Source of the DNA: Tritonibacter mobilis
Lineage (GTDB): Bacteria > Pseudomonadota > Alphaproteobacteria > Rhodobacterales > Rhodobacteraceae
Direction: 5' to 3'
Length of the DNA stretch: 64,000 bases
Assembly: GCF_001681715.1 (NCBI RefSeq)
Contig: NZ_LNWY01000004.1
Coordinates: 124,001-188,000 of the forward strand
The notes beneath the pieces were generated by a model, which did not search any database, was not told the origin of the DNA, and saw only the letters and a list, made by a program, of their open reading frames with translations. Positions within the stretch are counted from its first letter, which is position 1. Each line of letters opens with the position of its first letter. The translations under genes and the position numbers were made by a program. Of the stretch, positions 35,213-43,389 are shown in pieces.

Positions 35213-35300
35213 GTCCGGCCGATAGGTCGGACAGCCCCCGACCTCCCCCCAGGGAGGGGGCTTCACCCCCACCCGAGGTCGGGGGCTGTCCTCTGTGGCG
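35213..35300. repeat. GTCCGG-type extragenic palindromic repeat, copy 2
   Basis: GTCCGGCC-GATA-GGTCGGAC hairpin, then AGCCCCCGACCTC (35232-35244) paired perfectly with GAGGTCGGGGGCT (35275-35287), enclosing a second C-rich/G-rich stem. It lies between fghA and the AEC transporter gene and abuts the latter's stop codon. Confidence 0.8.
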
Positions 35301-36233
35301 CTATAACAGCGTATTCGCCCAAGCGATGACAAAGGGCACCGTCACGATCGACACCACAGTTGAAATCAGGATCGCTGCCGAGGCCCGTTGCGGTGCAACG
35401 CCATAGTGTTGCGCCAGCATATAAACATTGCCCGCCACCGGCAGCGACGCCGCAGAAATCGCCACCGCCGCAGAAAAGGGCGTAACCGGCATCAACCACA
35501 GCACCCCCGCTGCCACGCCCAAGGGGTGCAACACCAGTTTGGCAAACGACAGCCAGCCTGCGACCTCCACTCGTTCGGCGGATTTGGAGGCCAGTGATGC
35601 GCCAATCGCAAACAGCGCACCGGGGGTGGCTGCCCCTCCCAAAATTGCCAGGAAATCATTCATCGGCGTCGGGATCGGCACCTGCCCTGCGGACCATGCA
35701 AGACCGGCAACAATCGACAGGATCATCGGGTTTTTCAACAGCCCCACGCCCACCAGCCGCAGCGTTGCAAGGCTCAGCCCCGCGCCGCGATGGGCATTGA
35801 TCAGCACCACGATCAGCGAGGAAAACACCACCAGATCTACCGCCAGCACCAGCATCATCGGCCCCACAGCCCCCTCTCCAAAGAGGATCACCATCATCGG
35901 GATGCCAAGAAAGCCGACATTGCCAATCGCGGCGCATTGGGCCTCGACCGCGGCGGTCGATATATCCTGCCGCCGCAGCATCGCCACCACGGTCGCCACC
36001 AGATAAACGCCGAGCGTGCCTGCCAAATAGCCGATGATCAGATTGGGGTCGAAAATCTCTGTAACAGAGAGGTTCGCGGCAAAGCGAAAGATCATCGCCG
36101 AGAGCGGAAAGAAGAACACGAATTTCGTAAGATAGGCCGTCGCCTCATCGGTGAAAAACCGGGTGCGCCCCGCCCAATAGCCAAGGCCGATGATTGCAAA
36201 GAACGGAAGCGTGCGAAAGAAAATCTCGGCCAT
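35301..36233 (-). CDS. AEC family transporter (auxin efflux carrier type permease)
   Basis: A 310-residue inner membrane protein with about ten membrane segments, in two repeated halves as in the AEC family ('FAIIGLGYWAGRTRFFTDEATAYLTKFVFFFPLSAMIFRF' at the start; 'LLKNPMILSIVAGL' and 'PGALFAIGASLA' in the second half). AEC proteins move organic acids such as malate or malonate; substrate unknown here. The start MAEIFF is chosen because upstream sequence is hydrophilic and unlike the family. It is divergent from the TetR gene, which may regulate it. Confidence 0.82.
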   Translation of the reverse strand: MAEIFFRTLPFFAIIGLGYWAGRTRFFTDEATAYLTKFVFFFPLSAMIFRFAANLSVTEIFDPNLIIGYLAGTLGVYLVATVVAMLRRQDISTAAVEAQCAAIGNVGFLGIPMMVILFGEGAVGPMMLVLAVDLVVFSSLIVVLINAHRGAGLSLATLRLVGVGLLKNPMILSIVAGLAWSAGQVPIPTPMNDFLAILGGAATPGALFAIGASLASKSAERVEVAGWLSFAKLVLHPLGVAAGVLWLMPVTPFSAAVAISAASLPVAGNVYMLAQHYGVAPQRASAAILISTVVSIVTVPFVIAWANTLL

Positions 36234-36472
36234 GGCGAAAATTGGTAACCTGAGTTGACCAGAAGAAAAAGACTTTTTGCACACAGGTTCTGAGCGATCA
36301 CAAGACTGTCGCTTTCCTGCTGCTTCCTTGTGCGCTATGGCTGAAAAACTGCATTCCGTTACAGCGGCTTGATATGGTCCGCTGCGCAAACGAAGTGTGA
36401 ACAGGTATGGGTGACGCAACCACACCAAGGGGCAAGGGACGGCCTCGGTTGCGTGCGAGGAGGATGGAAAGA

Positions 36473-37090
36473 GTGACGAACCAAAGCGCAGCTGTCGTGC
36501 GCAGGGGGCGGAAGTTTGATCAGGTGCTGGATGGGGCTCGCAAGGTCTTTTTGGCCGATGGTTTTGAAGGCGCCAGTGTTGACGATATTGCCCGTGAAGC
36601 CGGTGTTTCTAAGGCGACCCTATATAGCTATTTCCCCGATAAACGCTTGTTGTTTATGGAAGTGGCGCGCAATGAATGTGCCCGACATGCCACCCGGCAA
36701 TCGGACATCCCCGAAGGCTCCAGCCCGCGTCAGGTGCTGACGCTGGTGGCACGCCATATCCTCTCGGTGATCCTGTCTGACGTGGGACAAAAGATCTACC
36801 GCATCTGTGTGGCAGAGACCGAACGCTTCCCCGATCTGGGGCGGGAGTTCTTTGCCAGCGGCCCGCAAATGGAGCGCGAAAAGCTCAAATCTTATTTGCG
36901 CGCTGCCACCGCACGGGGCGAATTGCAGATCGAGGATTTCGATATGGCAACCGAGCAATGGGCCGCCTTGCTGCGCACCGATCTGTTCCCGCGGATGATC
37001 TTTAATCTGCGCGACAGCGTTGCGGAGGCTGAAATTCACCGCGTCGCTGACGCCACCGTCGACATGTTCCTCGCCCGCTACGGGGTCTGA
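36473..37090 (+). CDS. TetR/AcrR family transcriptional regulator
   Basis: A 205-residue repressor-type protein. Residues about 12-60 form the TetR helix-turn-helix ('GARKVFLADGFEGASVDDIAREAGVSKATLYSYFPDKRLLF'); the C-terminal half is the ligand-binding/dimerisation domain, of the AefR-like type by eye. GTG 36473 is preferred because GAGGAGG lies nine bases before it; ATG 36464 and ATG 36407 are in-frame alternatives. It is divergent from the AEC permease gene, 239 bases away, so control of that permease is the simplest guess. Confidence 0.85.
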   Translation: MTNQSAAVVRRGRKFDQVLDGARKVFLADGFEGASVDDIAREAGVSKATLYSYFPDKRLLFMEVARNECARHATRQSDIPEGSSPRQVLTLVARHILSVILSDVGQKIYRICVAETERFPDLGREFFASGPQMEREKLKSYLRAATARGELQIEDFDMATEQWAALLRTDLFPRMIFNLRDSVAEAEIHRVADATVDMFLARYGV

Positions 37091-37175
37091 CGGAGCGATC
37101 TCGTGCGCTGAGACTTCGGCGCTGGGCGAAGTGTTTGTCGTGGGCAACTCCCTGCATCAGCGCTAGGGTGATCCC

Positions 37176-37889
37176 ATGGCAACACCACGTTTTGATATCA
37201 TCGGGCAGGCTATCGCGGATGCCAGTCGCACCCGGATGCTCTGCGAGCTGATGGAGGGGCGCTCCTTCACCAATAAGGAACTGGCCAGCGCCGCCGGGGT
37301 CACGCCGCAGACCGCGTCGGCGCATCTGCGTCTGTTGCAGGATGCGGGCCTCGTGGTGGCAGAAAAGCGCGGGCGCTGTGTGTTTCACCGCCTGTCCGGA
37401 CCGGAGGTCGCGCAGGCGCTGGAACAGCTCGCGGCGATTGCGCCGATGGACAGCCTTTACCGGGCGCAGCGGCGCAAGGCTGGTGGGCTGGCGCAGGTGC
37501 GCAGCTGTTATGATCACCTCGCGGGACCGGTTGCGGTGGCGATGACCGATGCGCTGATCGCGCGTGGGCACCTGCGCGAAGAAGGCGGCGGCTTTCATCC
37601 TGTTGCGGGCGAGATCTGGGCGGGGTTGGGCGTGTGCCTGCCAGACCGTGTTATGCGCGCGCCCTTTGCACGGCCCTGTATGGACTGGACGGAGCGGCGT
37701 TTGCATATCGCTGGCCCCATGGGGCGGCAGATCCTGACCCATGCGCTGGAGGCAGGGTGGCTGCGGCGTCCGCTGCGCGGACGTGGGCTGGAGGTGACCA
37801 CACCGGGGCACCGCGCCCTGGCAGAGCGGTTAGGCCTTGGCAGCGCACTTGCGGGGCTCTCAGGTCTCAAAAGCTGCGAAGAGGCTTGA
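37176..37889 (+). CDS. ArsR-family winged-helix regulator
   Basis: A 237-residue protein, longer than plain ArsR (about 110). Residues 1-90 are the ArsR winged helix ('IIGQAIADASRTRMLCELMEGRSFTNKELASAAGVTPQTASAHLRLLQDAGLVVAEKRGR'). The remaining 140 residues form a second domain with 'LAQVRSCYDHLAGPVAVAMTDAL', seen in longer ArsR-type proteins of proteobacteria. There is no clear CxC metal site, so it probably senses something other than arsenite. It follows the TetR gene by 85 bases and precedes the DUF2794 gene. Confidence 0.8.
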   Translation: MATPRFDIIGQAIADASRTRMLCELMEGRSFTNKELASAAGVTPQTASAHLRLLQDAGLVVAEKRGRCVFHRLSGPEVAQALEQLAAIAPMDSLYRAQRRKAGGLAQVRSCYDHLAGPVAVAMTDALIARGHLREEGGGFHPVAGEIWAGLGVCLPDRVMRAPFARPCMDWTERRLHIAGPMGRQILTHALEAGWLRRPLRGRGLEVTTPGHRALAERLGLGSALAGLSGLKSCEEA

Positions 37890-37920
37890 TTTGCAGCGCA
37901 AATGCGCGGACCTTAGAAGG

Positions 37921-38265
37921 ATGAACCAACAGAGCACCGGGGCCTTCCCGCCTTCGCCACCGCCCGAGCAGATCGTTTTCCACCGGAGCGAACTTTCTGT
38001 GATCATGTCGCTTTATGGTCGCATGGTTGCCGCCGGGGAATGGCGCGACTACGGCCTGTCGCATCTGTGCGAAATGGCGGTGTTTTCCGTATTTCGCCGC
38101 ACCGCTGAGAACCCGCTTTATCGGATTGAGAAACGCCCCAAGCTGCGCAATCGGCAGGGGCAATATTCGGTTGTCGGGATGGACGGCCAGATCCTGAAAC
38201 GCGGCAATGATCTCAAAACAGTGCTTCGGGTTCTGGAGCGCAAATTGATCCGCGCCGTGGAATAG
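37921..38265 (+). CDS. DUF2794 family protein
   Basis: A 114-residue cytoplasmic protein with the conserved core 'FHRSELSVIMSLYGRMVAAGEWRDYGLSHLCEMAVFSVFRRTAENPLYRIEK' and 'GQYSVVGMDGQILKRG'. This is the DUF2794 family, widespread in alphaproteobacteria and of unknown function. AGAAGG directly precedes the ATG, which is closer than usual, so the true start might be slightly downstream. It lies 31 bases after the ArsR gene. Confidence 0.8.
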   Translation: MNQQSTGAFPPSPPPEQIVFHRSELSVIMSLYGRMVAAGEWRDYGLSHLCEMAVFSVFRRTAENPLYRIEKRPKLRNRQGQYSVVGMDGQILKRGNDLKTVLRVLERKLIRAVE

Positions 38266-38315
38266 CCGTGGATTAAACGGCGGTTGCGCCGCAGTTCCCG
38301 GGTTTTGTGGGGGAT

Positions 38316-38358
38316 GGCCGGGGCCGCGCGGGGCCTCCGGCCCCGCGCGGCCCCGGCC
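38316..38358. repeat. Perfect 20-bp all-GC hairpin
   Basis: Bases 38316-38335 pair perfectly with 38339-38358 around a TCC loop; every stem base is G or C. A second perfect 8-bp stem (38364-38371 with 38376-38383) follows. It sits between the convergent DUF2794 and NlpC/P60 genes and probably acts as a transcription barrier. Confidence 0.75.
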
Positions 38359-38431
38359 CGGATCGGATCGCTTGCGCGATCCGACCGTCTCTTAATTGCG
38401 AGGTTTTCGCCAATCATGAGTTAACGGCGGT

Positions 38432-39172
38432 TCAGCCCAAGCGTTTATGTGCGGTTACTGGCCCGTCACCCTGTTCTATTATGCGGGTGATGGCGGCCTG
38501 AAGGGGCTCCAGCGTTACCGACATTGTATGGGCATTGGCATGCAGCAACGTCAGCGGGTCACGCACCCACCCCACATGGCCCTTCCAGAACAAGAGATCT
38601 CCCCGCTCATAGGGGCTGCCCTCGGGTAAAAGCCTGCCCAAAGACGCCTCCTGCGGGCCGCTGTCGCCGGGGCACTCAAAACCGCAGGCATGGCAGGACA
38701 GTTGCACCAGACCGGAACAATCAATGCCAAAGCGGCTATTGCCCCCCCAAAGATAAGGCGTACCCAAGAGCGTTTCGGCCACTGCCACCGGGTCAGGCGC
38801 GCGCGTGTCCAGCGGGGTCAGATGGACCAGCGGCACAAATCCCTGATCTGTCTGGGCAAAACGTGCCTCTGTGCCCCGGACCGCCAGCTGACTGCCGAGG
38901 CTGAGCGAGGTCAGCTCCGGCGATTTCAGATCCGCGCGCGTATAGGCATGGGTGGCGGGGGCGCTGACCCAATGGGTCATGGCAAGCGGGTCTGCCAGAT
39001 GATCTTCGGCGACCCAACCCGTGTAGCCATCCTTTTCGGCGCGCAGGTGGCACCAGCCGTCCTGACGCGACAGGATCTCGGCGTGATCGCCCATCAGCAA
39101 TTGCCGGTCGCGCGCGCCATTTGGCGCCTTACAGAGGTTCGCAACGGGGCGGGAGATGCGGGTGCGGGTCAT
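38432..39172 (-). CDS. NlpC/P60 family cell-wall endopeptidase with SH3 domains
   Basis: A 246-residue protein: two bacterial SH3-like domains (about 1-60, 'RQLLMGDHAEILSRQDGWCHLRAEKDGYTGWVAEDHL', and about 68-120) followed by an NlpC/P60 cysteine peptidase domain. Catalytic Cys152 lies in 'DCSGLV', with His199 in 'KGHVGWV' and His211 after 'LTLL'. Such enzymes cleave gamma-D-Glu-diamino acid bonds in murein peptides (dipeptidyl-peptidase VI type). No signal peptide is visible, suggesting cytoplasmic recycling of peptides. It overlaps the leucyl aminopeptidase gene by four bases. Confidence 0.88.
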   Translation of the reverse strand: MTRTRISRPVANLCKAPNGARDRQLLMGDHAEILSRQDGWCHLRAEKDGYTGWVAEDHLADPLAMTHWVSAPATHAYTRADLKSPELTSLSLGSQLAVRGTEARFAQTDQGFVPLVHLTPLDTRAPDPVAVAETLLGTPYLWGGNSRFGIDCSGLVQLSCHACGFECPGDSGPQEASLGRLLPEGSPYERGDLLFWKGHVGWVRDPLTLLHANAHTMSVTLEPLQAAITRIIEQGDGPVTAHKRLG

Positions 39173-40587
39173 GACAGCCCCAGCATTTCTGGTAGGGCTT
39201 GAAACAAGGCGCGGGTGCCTTGACCAACGCCGCCTTTGGGCCGTGCGGGCAGGCTGGAGGGGCTCCAGCCAAAGACGTCGAAATGCATGTAGCGCGCATC
39301 ACCGGCAAAGCGGCGCAGGAACAAAGCGGCGGTGATCGCCCCGGCAAATCCCCCCGCTGGGGCGTTGTCCAGATCGGCAATGCCGGGCTCGATCATCGCC
39401 TCGTAGGGGTCATGAAACGGCAGCCGCCAGACCGGATCCGCCGCGTCTTGGGCGTTGCTTGCCAGTGTTACCGCATCGCCCTCGCGGTCGGTAAAAAACG
39501 GGGCAATGTCGGCGCCGACAGCCACCCTTGCCGCCCCGGTCAGGGTCGCCATGGAAATCAGCAGATCGGGAGTGTCTTCCTGAGCCAGCGCCAGCGCATC
39601 GGCCAGCACCAGACGGCCTTCGGCATCGGTGTTGTTGATCTCAACCGTCAGCCCCTTGCGGGAGGTGAAGATATCACCGGGGCGGAAGGCAGGGCCGGAG
39701 ACGGCGTTTTCGACCGCCGGGATCAGCACCCGCAATTGCAGTCTGAGACCGGTCGCCATGATCATATGCGCCAGTCCCAGCACATTTGCAGAGCCGCCCA
39801 TGTCTTTTTTCATAAGCGCCATGCTGGCACCGGGTTTGAGGTTCAGACCACCGGTGTCGAAACACACGCCCTTGCCCACCAGCGTGAGCGTCGGCCCCTC
39901 GTTGCCCCAGCGCATGTCGATCAGGCGCGGCGCGCGGTTTGCCGCGCGGCCCACAGTGTGTATGAGCGGGAAGTTCTGCGCCAGCAAATCTTCGCCGATC
40001 ACGGTGCTCACGGTGGCACCGTGCGCCTCGGCCAGCGATTCGACGGCCTGCTGCAACTCTGCCGGTCCCATGTCCTCGGCGGGGGTGTTGATCAGCGTGC
40101 GGGTGAAGGTTTCGCCTGCGGCCATCGCCTCCACGCGGGCGGCATCAACACCGTCAGGGGCGATCAGGCGGGCCTTGGCTCCGGTGGTTTTTGCATAGCG
40201 ATCAAAGGCATATTGCGCCATCAACCAACCGAAGCACTCGACCTCTGCCGACAGATCCGCAGGCAGATCCGAGGCCAGCGCATAGGTGCCTTCGGGCAGT
40301 TTTGCAGCGGCTGCGGCCAAAAGGAATCGCTGGCGCTGGCGGGTTTTGGGCGTGCCTGCACCGATCAATGCGCCGCAGATGGTGCCATCTGCACCCGGCA
40401 GCACCACAACCTGCCCCCATGCGCCGGCAAAGCCCATGGAGCGCGCCCAGCCTGCGGTGGTGCCGTCCTGTCGCGCCAGCCAGGCGTCCAGTGTGCGTTC
40501 AGTGACGATGTGCAAGGGAAGCCCCGTGTCGGAGGCGGGGGCAAAGGTTGGAACGGCCAGATTGGGCACGGCAAAATGGGGCTGCAT
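39169..40587 (-). CDS. M17 leucyl aminopeptidase family protein
   Basis: A 472-residue cytoplasmic aminopeptidase using two metal ions. The M17 signature 'NTDAEGRLVLADAL' and the metal/lysine segment 'VGKGVCFDTGGLNLKPGASMALMKKDMGG' are intact, as is 'PAVENAVSGPAFRPGDI'. A GGACC-type site precedes ATG 40587. The coupling to an NlpC/P60 peptidase suggests joint breakdown of murein peptides: the endopeptidase releases short peptides that this enzyme trims. Confidence 0.92.
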   Translation of the reverse strand: MQPHFAVPNLAVPTFAPASDTGLPLHIVTERTLDAWLARQDGTTAGWARSMGFAGAWGQVVVLPGADGTICGALIGAGTPKTRQRQRFLLAAAAAKLPEGTYALASDLPADLSAEVECFGWLMAQYAFDRYAKTTGAKARLIAPDGVDAARVEAMAAGETFTRTLINTPAEDMGPAELQQAVESLAEAHGATVSTVIGEDLLAQNFPLIHTVGRAANRAPRLIDMRWGNEGPTLTLVGKGVCFDTGGLNLKPGASMALMKKDMGGSANVLGLAHMIMATGLRLQLRVLIPAVENAVSGPAFRPGDIFTSRKGLTVEINNTDAEGRLVLADALALAQEDTPDLLISMATLTGAARVAVGADIAPFFTDREGDAVTLASNAQDAADPVWRLPFHDPYEAMIEPGIADLDNAPAGGFAGAITAALFLRRFAGDARYMHFDVFGWSPSSLPARPKGGVGQGTRALFQALPEMLGLS

Positions 40588-40718
40588 GGACAGGTCCTCT
40601 TGGTATGGCTTGGGTCTATCACCTCTTGCCACCAGAGTATCCGTCGCAGCCGCCGCCGCAAGCCCAACCGGGCCAAACTCGAAACCTACATGGATGCGCC
40701 GCTCAGGCGGCGAGTCCG

Positions 40719-41102
40719 TCAGACCGTCAGGTCGTGTTGTTCCCAGACCGCAGTCAGGGAGCTTTCGCCAACGCGGATCAGGCGGAACAGTGTCGCCGCC
40801 ACCGCTGGAGAATCATCGGCATCAATGGCACCGGTTACATCGCGTGCGATATTGGCCATCGCCATCATGCCGATCTGTTCAGAGATCGCGATCAGCGATC
40901 GTGCGCTTTTGCGCAGGTTCTCAACATCATTCTGCCGCCACAGACGTTCGCAATGCGTCAGGCGCACGGCGAGCTCTTCTATGGCGCGGCAGACAACGTC
41001 CTCGGCACTTGTTTCGCCAAGCTGCGAATAGAGTTCGCTGAGCTTTTGCGGGTCCAAATGGACGTTTTCCCTATGTTTGACTGTAAGTATGTTAGCCACC
41101 AC
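40719..41102 (-). CDS. Small helical protein resembling an HPt domain without the phospho-accepting histidine
   Basis: A 127-residue all-helical protein beginning with GTG codons. The section 'NDVENLRKSARSLIAISEQIGMMAMANIARDVTGAIDADDSPAVAATLFRLIRVGESSL' follows the pattern of HPt domains ('H-x-L-K-G-S-A...'), but the histidine position is occupied by Glu/Asn. I believe similar proteins are conserved in Rhodobacterales, from general familiarity rather than a search. Possible roles are a pseudo-HPt partner for hybrid kinases or an unrelated four-helix protein. GGGGTGA precedes the start. It is divergent from the carbonic anhydrase gene. Confidence 0.6.
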   Translation of the reverse strand: MVANILTVKHRENVHLDPQKLSELYSQLGETSAEDVVCRAIEELAVRLTHCERLWRQNDVENLRKSARSLIAISEQIGMMAMANIARDVTGAIDADDSPAVAATLFRLIRVGESSLTAVWEQHDLTV

Positions 41103-41252
41103 AATTCACCCCGTATTCGGTATGCCCCCACGGCATAGGCCCAATCTGCGCCCCAGTGGTTGTCAAAAGGTTTCCATTGGATGCGTATATCTCTCGAATT
41201 TGGTGCGAATTGCGGTTATCAAGCCCGACAGTCGACAACCCGAGGTGAAGAC

Positions 41253-41903
41253 ATGGATTATGCAAAGCCCCTGCCGAACTATCTGGTAACCCGTTACCAC
41301 GGCTGGAAAGCCACATCCTATGAAGAGAACCAAGGCTGGTATCGCCGACTGGCCAAAGAGGGTCAGCGCCCGCGTGCCATGGTGATCTCCTGCTGTGACA
41401 GCCGGGTGCATGTGACCTCGATTTTCGGGGCCGATCAGGGTGAGTTTTTCATCCACCGCAATATTGCCAATCTGGTGCCGCCGTATGCGCCCGATGGCGA
41501 CCACCACGGCACCTCGGCCACGGTCGAATATGCTGTGACGGTGCTGAAAGTGGCGCATCTGATCGTGCTGGGCCATTCGCAATGTGGTGGCGTTCAGGGC
41601 TGTATCGACATGTGCAAAGGCCATGCGCCTGCGCTGGAGGAAAAGACCAGCTTTGTCGGGCGCTGGATGGACATTCTGAAACCGCGCTTCACGGCCGTGG
41701 AGGATATCACGGATGACGAGGAACAGGCCCGCCAGTTTGAACGTCAGGCGGTCGTGGCGAGCCTTGAAAACCTGATGACCTTCCCCTTTATCGAGAGCGC
41801 GGTGAAGTCCGGGGAACTCAGCCTGCATGGGCTTTGGACGGATATCGGTGAGGGCGGGCTGGAGTGCTACGACCCGAAATCGAGCGCCTTCCACCCGGTC
41901 TGA
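41253..41903 (+). CDS. Beta-class carbonic anhydrase
   Basis: Zinc enzyme interconverting carbon dioxide and bicarbonate. The 216-residue protein starts at ATG 41253 after AGGTGAAG. The zinc and active-site residues are Cys47-x-Asp49-x-Arg51 ('CCDSR') and His108-x-x-Cys111 ('GHSQCGG'), with 'FFIHRNIANLVPPY' and 'SATVEYAV' between. All are intact. It likely supplies bicarbonate for carboxylases. Confidence 0.94.
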   Translation: MDYAKPLPNYLVTRYHGWKATSYEENQGWYRRLAKEGQRPRAMVISCCDSRVHVTSIFGADQGEFFIHRNIANLVPPYAPDGDHHGTSATVEYAVTVLKVAHLIVLGHSQCGGVQGCIDMCKGHAPALEEKTSFVGRWMDILKPRFTAVEDITDDEEQARQFERQAVVASLENLMTFPFIESAVKSGELSLHGLWTDIGEGGLECYDPKSSAFHPV

Positions 41904-41975
41904 GGACCCACTGAGACTGCGGGCAGCGGCGCGGATTGCGCAGGCTGCCCGGATGTCACGGGGGATGGTGGGATA

Positions 41976-43127
41976 TCAGCGCTGCGGCATGGCTTTCAGC
42001 ATTTGTGCCGCCTGCGCGTAGCCGCCAGAGGCCCCATCCACAAAATGCATATGGTCGTCCTGCATCGGCGAGGGCACGATACATGTGACCAGCGCCTCAC
42101 TCTGGGTATGCAGCCCGTAGCGCGCAATCCCGTCTGCTTGCGCCTGAGAGAGCAGTTTTTCCAGCGCCGCACGCGTTTCGTCGCTGCAATCCAGTGTCAT
42201 CTTCAGCCCGTCGTCAAACTTGCGAAAATCGGCATTGGCAGAGATCATGTTGCGGTAATGCGTGGGATCAAAGGCGCCGGTAGGGCGTCCACGCAAAAAC
42301 ATCAGCCCAGCCATCGCGGATTGAAACAACAGCGTCAATTTACGAAAAATTGCGGGGGCATTGCCACGCGACAATCGCGCCTCGACGTCCAGTCCGGGCG
42401 GTGGGAACTGCATATTTGGTCCGGTTTCGGGCAAAGGATGGCCTGCACGCTCTGATCCGGCCACTTCAGACAGAATCGCCGCAATCAGTGCGTTAAATTC
42501 GGTCGTGTCGGCCTCCGGGTGTGGCAGCACCAAGAGCGACAGGATCTGACCATTCACCGCTGGCACAGCGTTCCAGCGACAAGACAGCCCCTCAAGATCC
42601 GGCGGTTGCACGGGGTCTGCAGGTGGAATTTCAAAGCGGCCCGCTTTCATCTGCTCTTCTAACCACGCCAGCCCGCCGCCTTCGAACATGGCGTAATCCA
42701 GATGCGCGGAGGCGGCGAACCGCGCCACGCGCACATCGCGCCCCTCTTTGCGTATCTTGCCAACCGGCAAGAGGGCGGCGCGCAGCTCCACGTCAAATTC
42801 CTGCGCCACCCATGCGCGCAGTTTGGCCAGTTCCTGATGGGCGCATTCCGCCAGATGCGGCGGCACCGCAAAGGATGTCCCATCGCCACCAAACACAAAG
42901 GGAAAGGGCGCATGGCCAAAGGCATTCATCAGCGCCGCAATCGCCGATGCCCCAATCATATTGACGGTTTTGTAATGCCCCTGCGCCAGCAGCCCCGTCG
43001 AATCCACGATATCGCAGCAGCCCACGTACCAATCCTGCGGCAATGGTGTGAACCGCGTGCTGGCGGTGAGGTTCTCGAAGGTGCGCACCTTTTGCAGGGC
43101 ATCGTAAAATGGGTCCGCGCGGGTCAT
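41976..43127 (-). CDS. DUF3095 protein with class III nucleotide cyclase-like fold
   Basis: A 383-residue protein. The opening 'WYVGCCDIVDSTGLLAQGHYKTVNMIGASAIAALMNA' resembles the class III adenylate cyclase 'F-x-D-I-x-x-S-T' metal site, and 'PFVFGGDGTSFAVP' the 'GDG' strand of the same fold. These mark the DUF3095 family. Catalytic activity and product are unknown. Start MTRADP is taken as the first ATG compatible with the family; upstream frame is doubtful. Single gene, divergent from asd across 262 bases. Confidence 0.8.
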   Translation of the reverse strand: MTRADPFYDALQKVRTFENLTASTRFTPLPQDWYVGCCDIVDSTGLLAQGHYKTVNMIGASAIAALMNAFGHAPFPFVFGGDGTSFAVPPHLAECAHQELAKLRAWVAQEFDVELRAALLPVGKIRKEGRDVRVARFAASAHLDYAMFEGGGLAWLEEQMKAGRFEIPPADPVQPPDLEGLSCRWNAVPAVNGQILSLLVLPHPEADTTEFNALIAAILSEVAGSERAGHPLPETGPNMQFPPPGLDVEARLSRGNAPAIFRKLTLLFQSAMAGLMFLRGRPTGAFDPTHYRNMISANADFRKFDDGLKMTLDCSDETRAALEKLLSQAQADGIARYGLHTQSEALVTCIVPSPMQDDHMHFVDGASGGYAQAAQMLKAMPQR

Positions 43128-43389
43128 GGCGTGCCTTTGTGATCGTGACATCCCTAGCGACATCGGATGGCAAAATGTAGCGCATCCCGGCCAGAGCAAG
43201 CCGACCTCGCGCAGCTGTGACAGGGTGAAACCTGCGCGTCACCACCTGATTGGCAAAGAAATTCGCGATTCTACGGAACAAAACCGGGTTTGGCGGGGTT
43301 TTCGGCTGAATCGCGCCTTTCAATGCAGGCGCAGAAACTATATCACACCGCAGCCGGTCATGAGGCCGGACTATATTGGAGAAACTAAC

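Noticed and set aside
34223-35332. Longer form of fghA starting at 35332
   Set aside because: The extra N-terminus would translate the palindromic repeat at 35213-35300; the ATG at 35068 has a GAGGAGAG site and the family start.
39199-41031. Very long open frame (610 codons) on the + strand
   Set aside because: It runs antisense through the leucyl aminopeptidase gene, whose M17 signature is intact; the frame has no family resemblance and is a codon-bias shadow typical of GC-rich DNA.
43353-43371. Hairpin in the asd leader as a possible riboswitch
   Set aside because: It is only a short hairpin resembling the GTCCGG repeat; I see no conserved aptamer core of lysine or SAM riboswitches.
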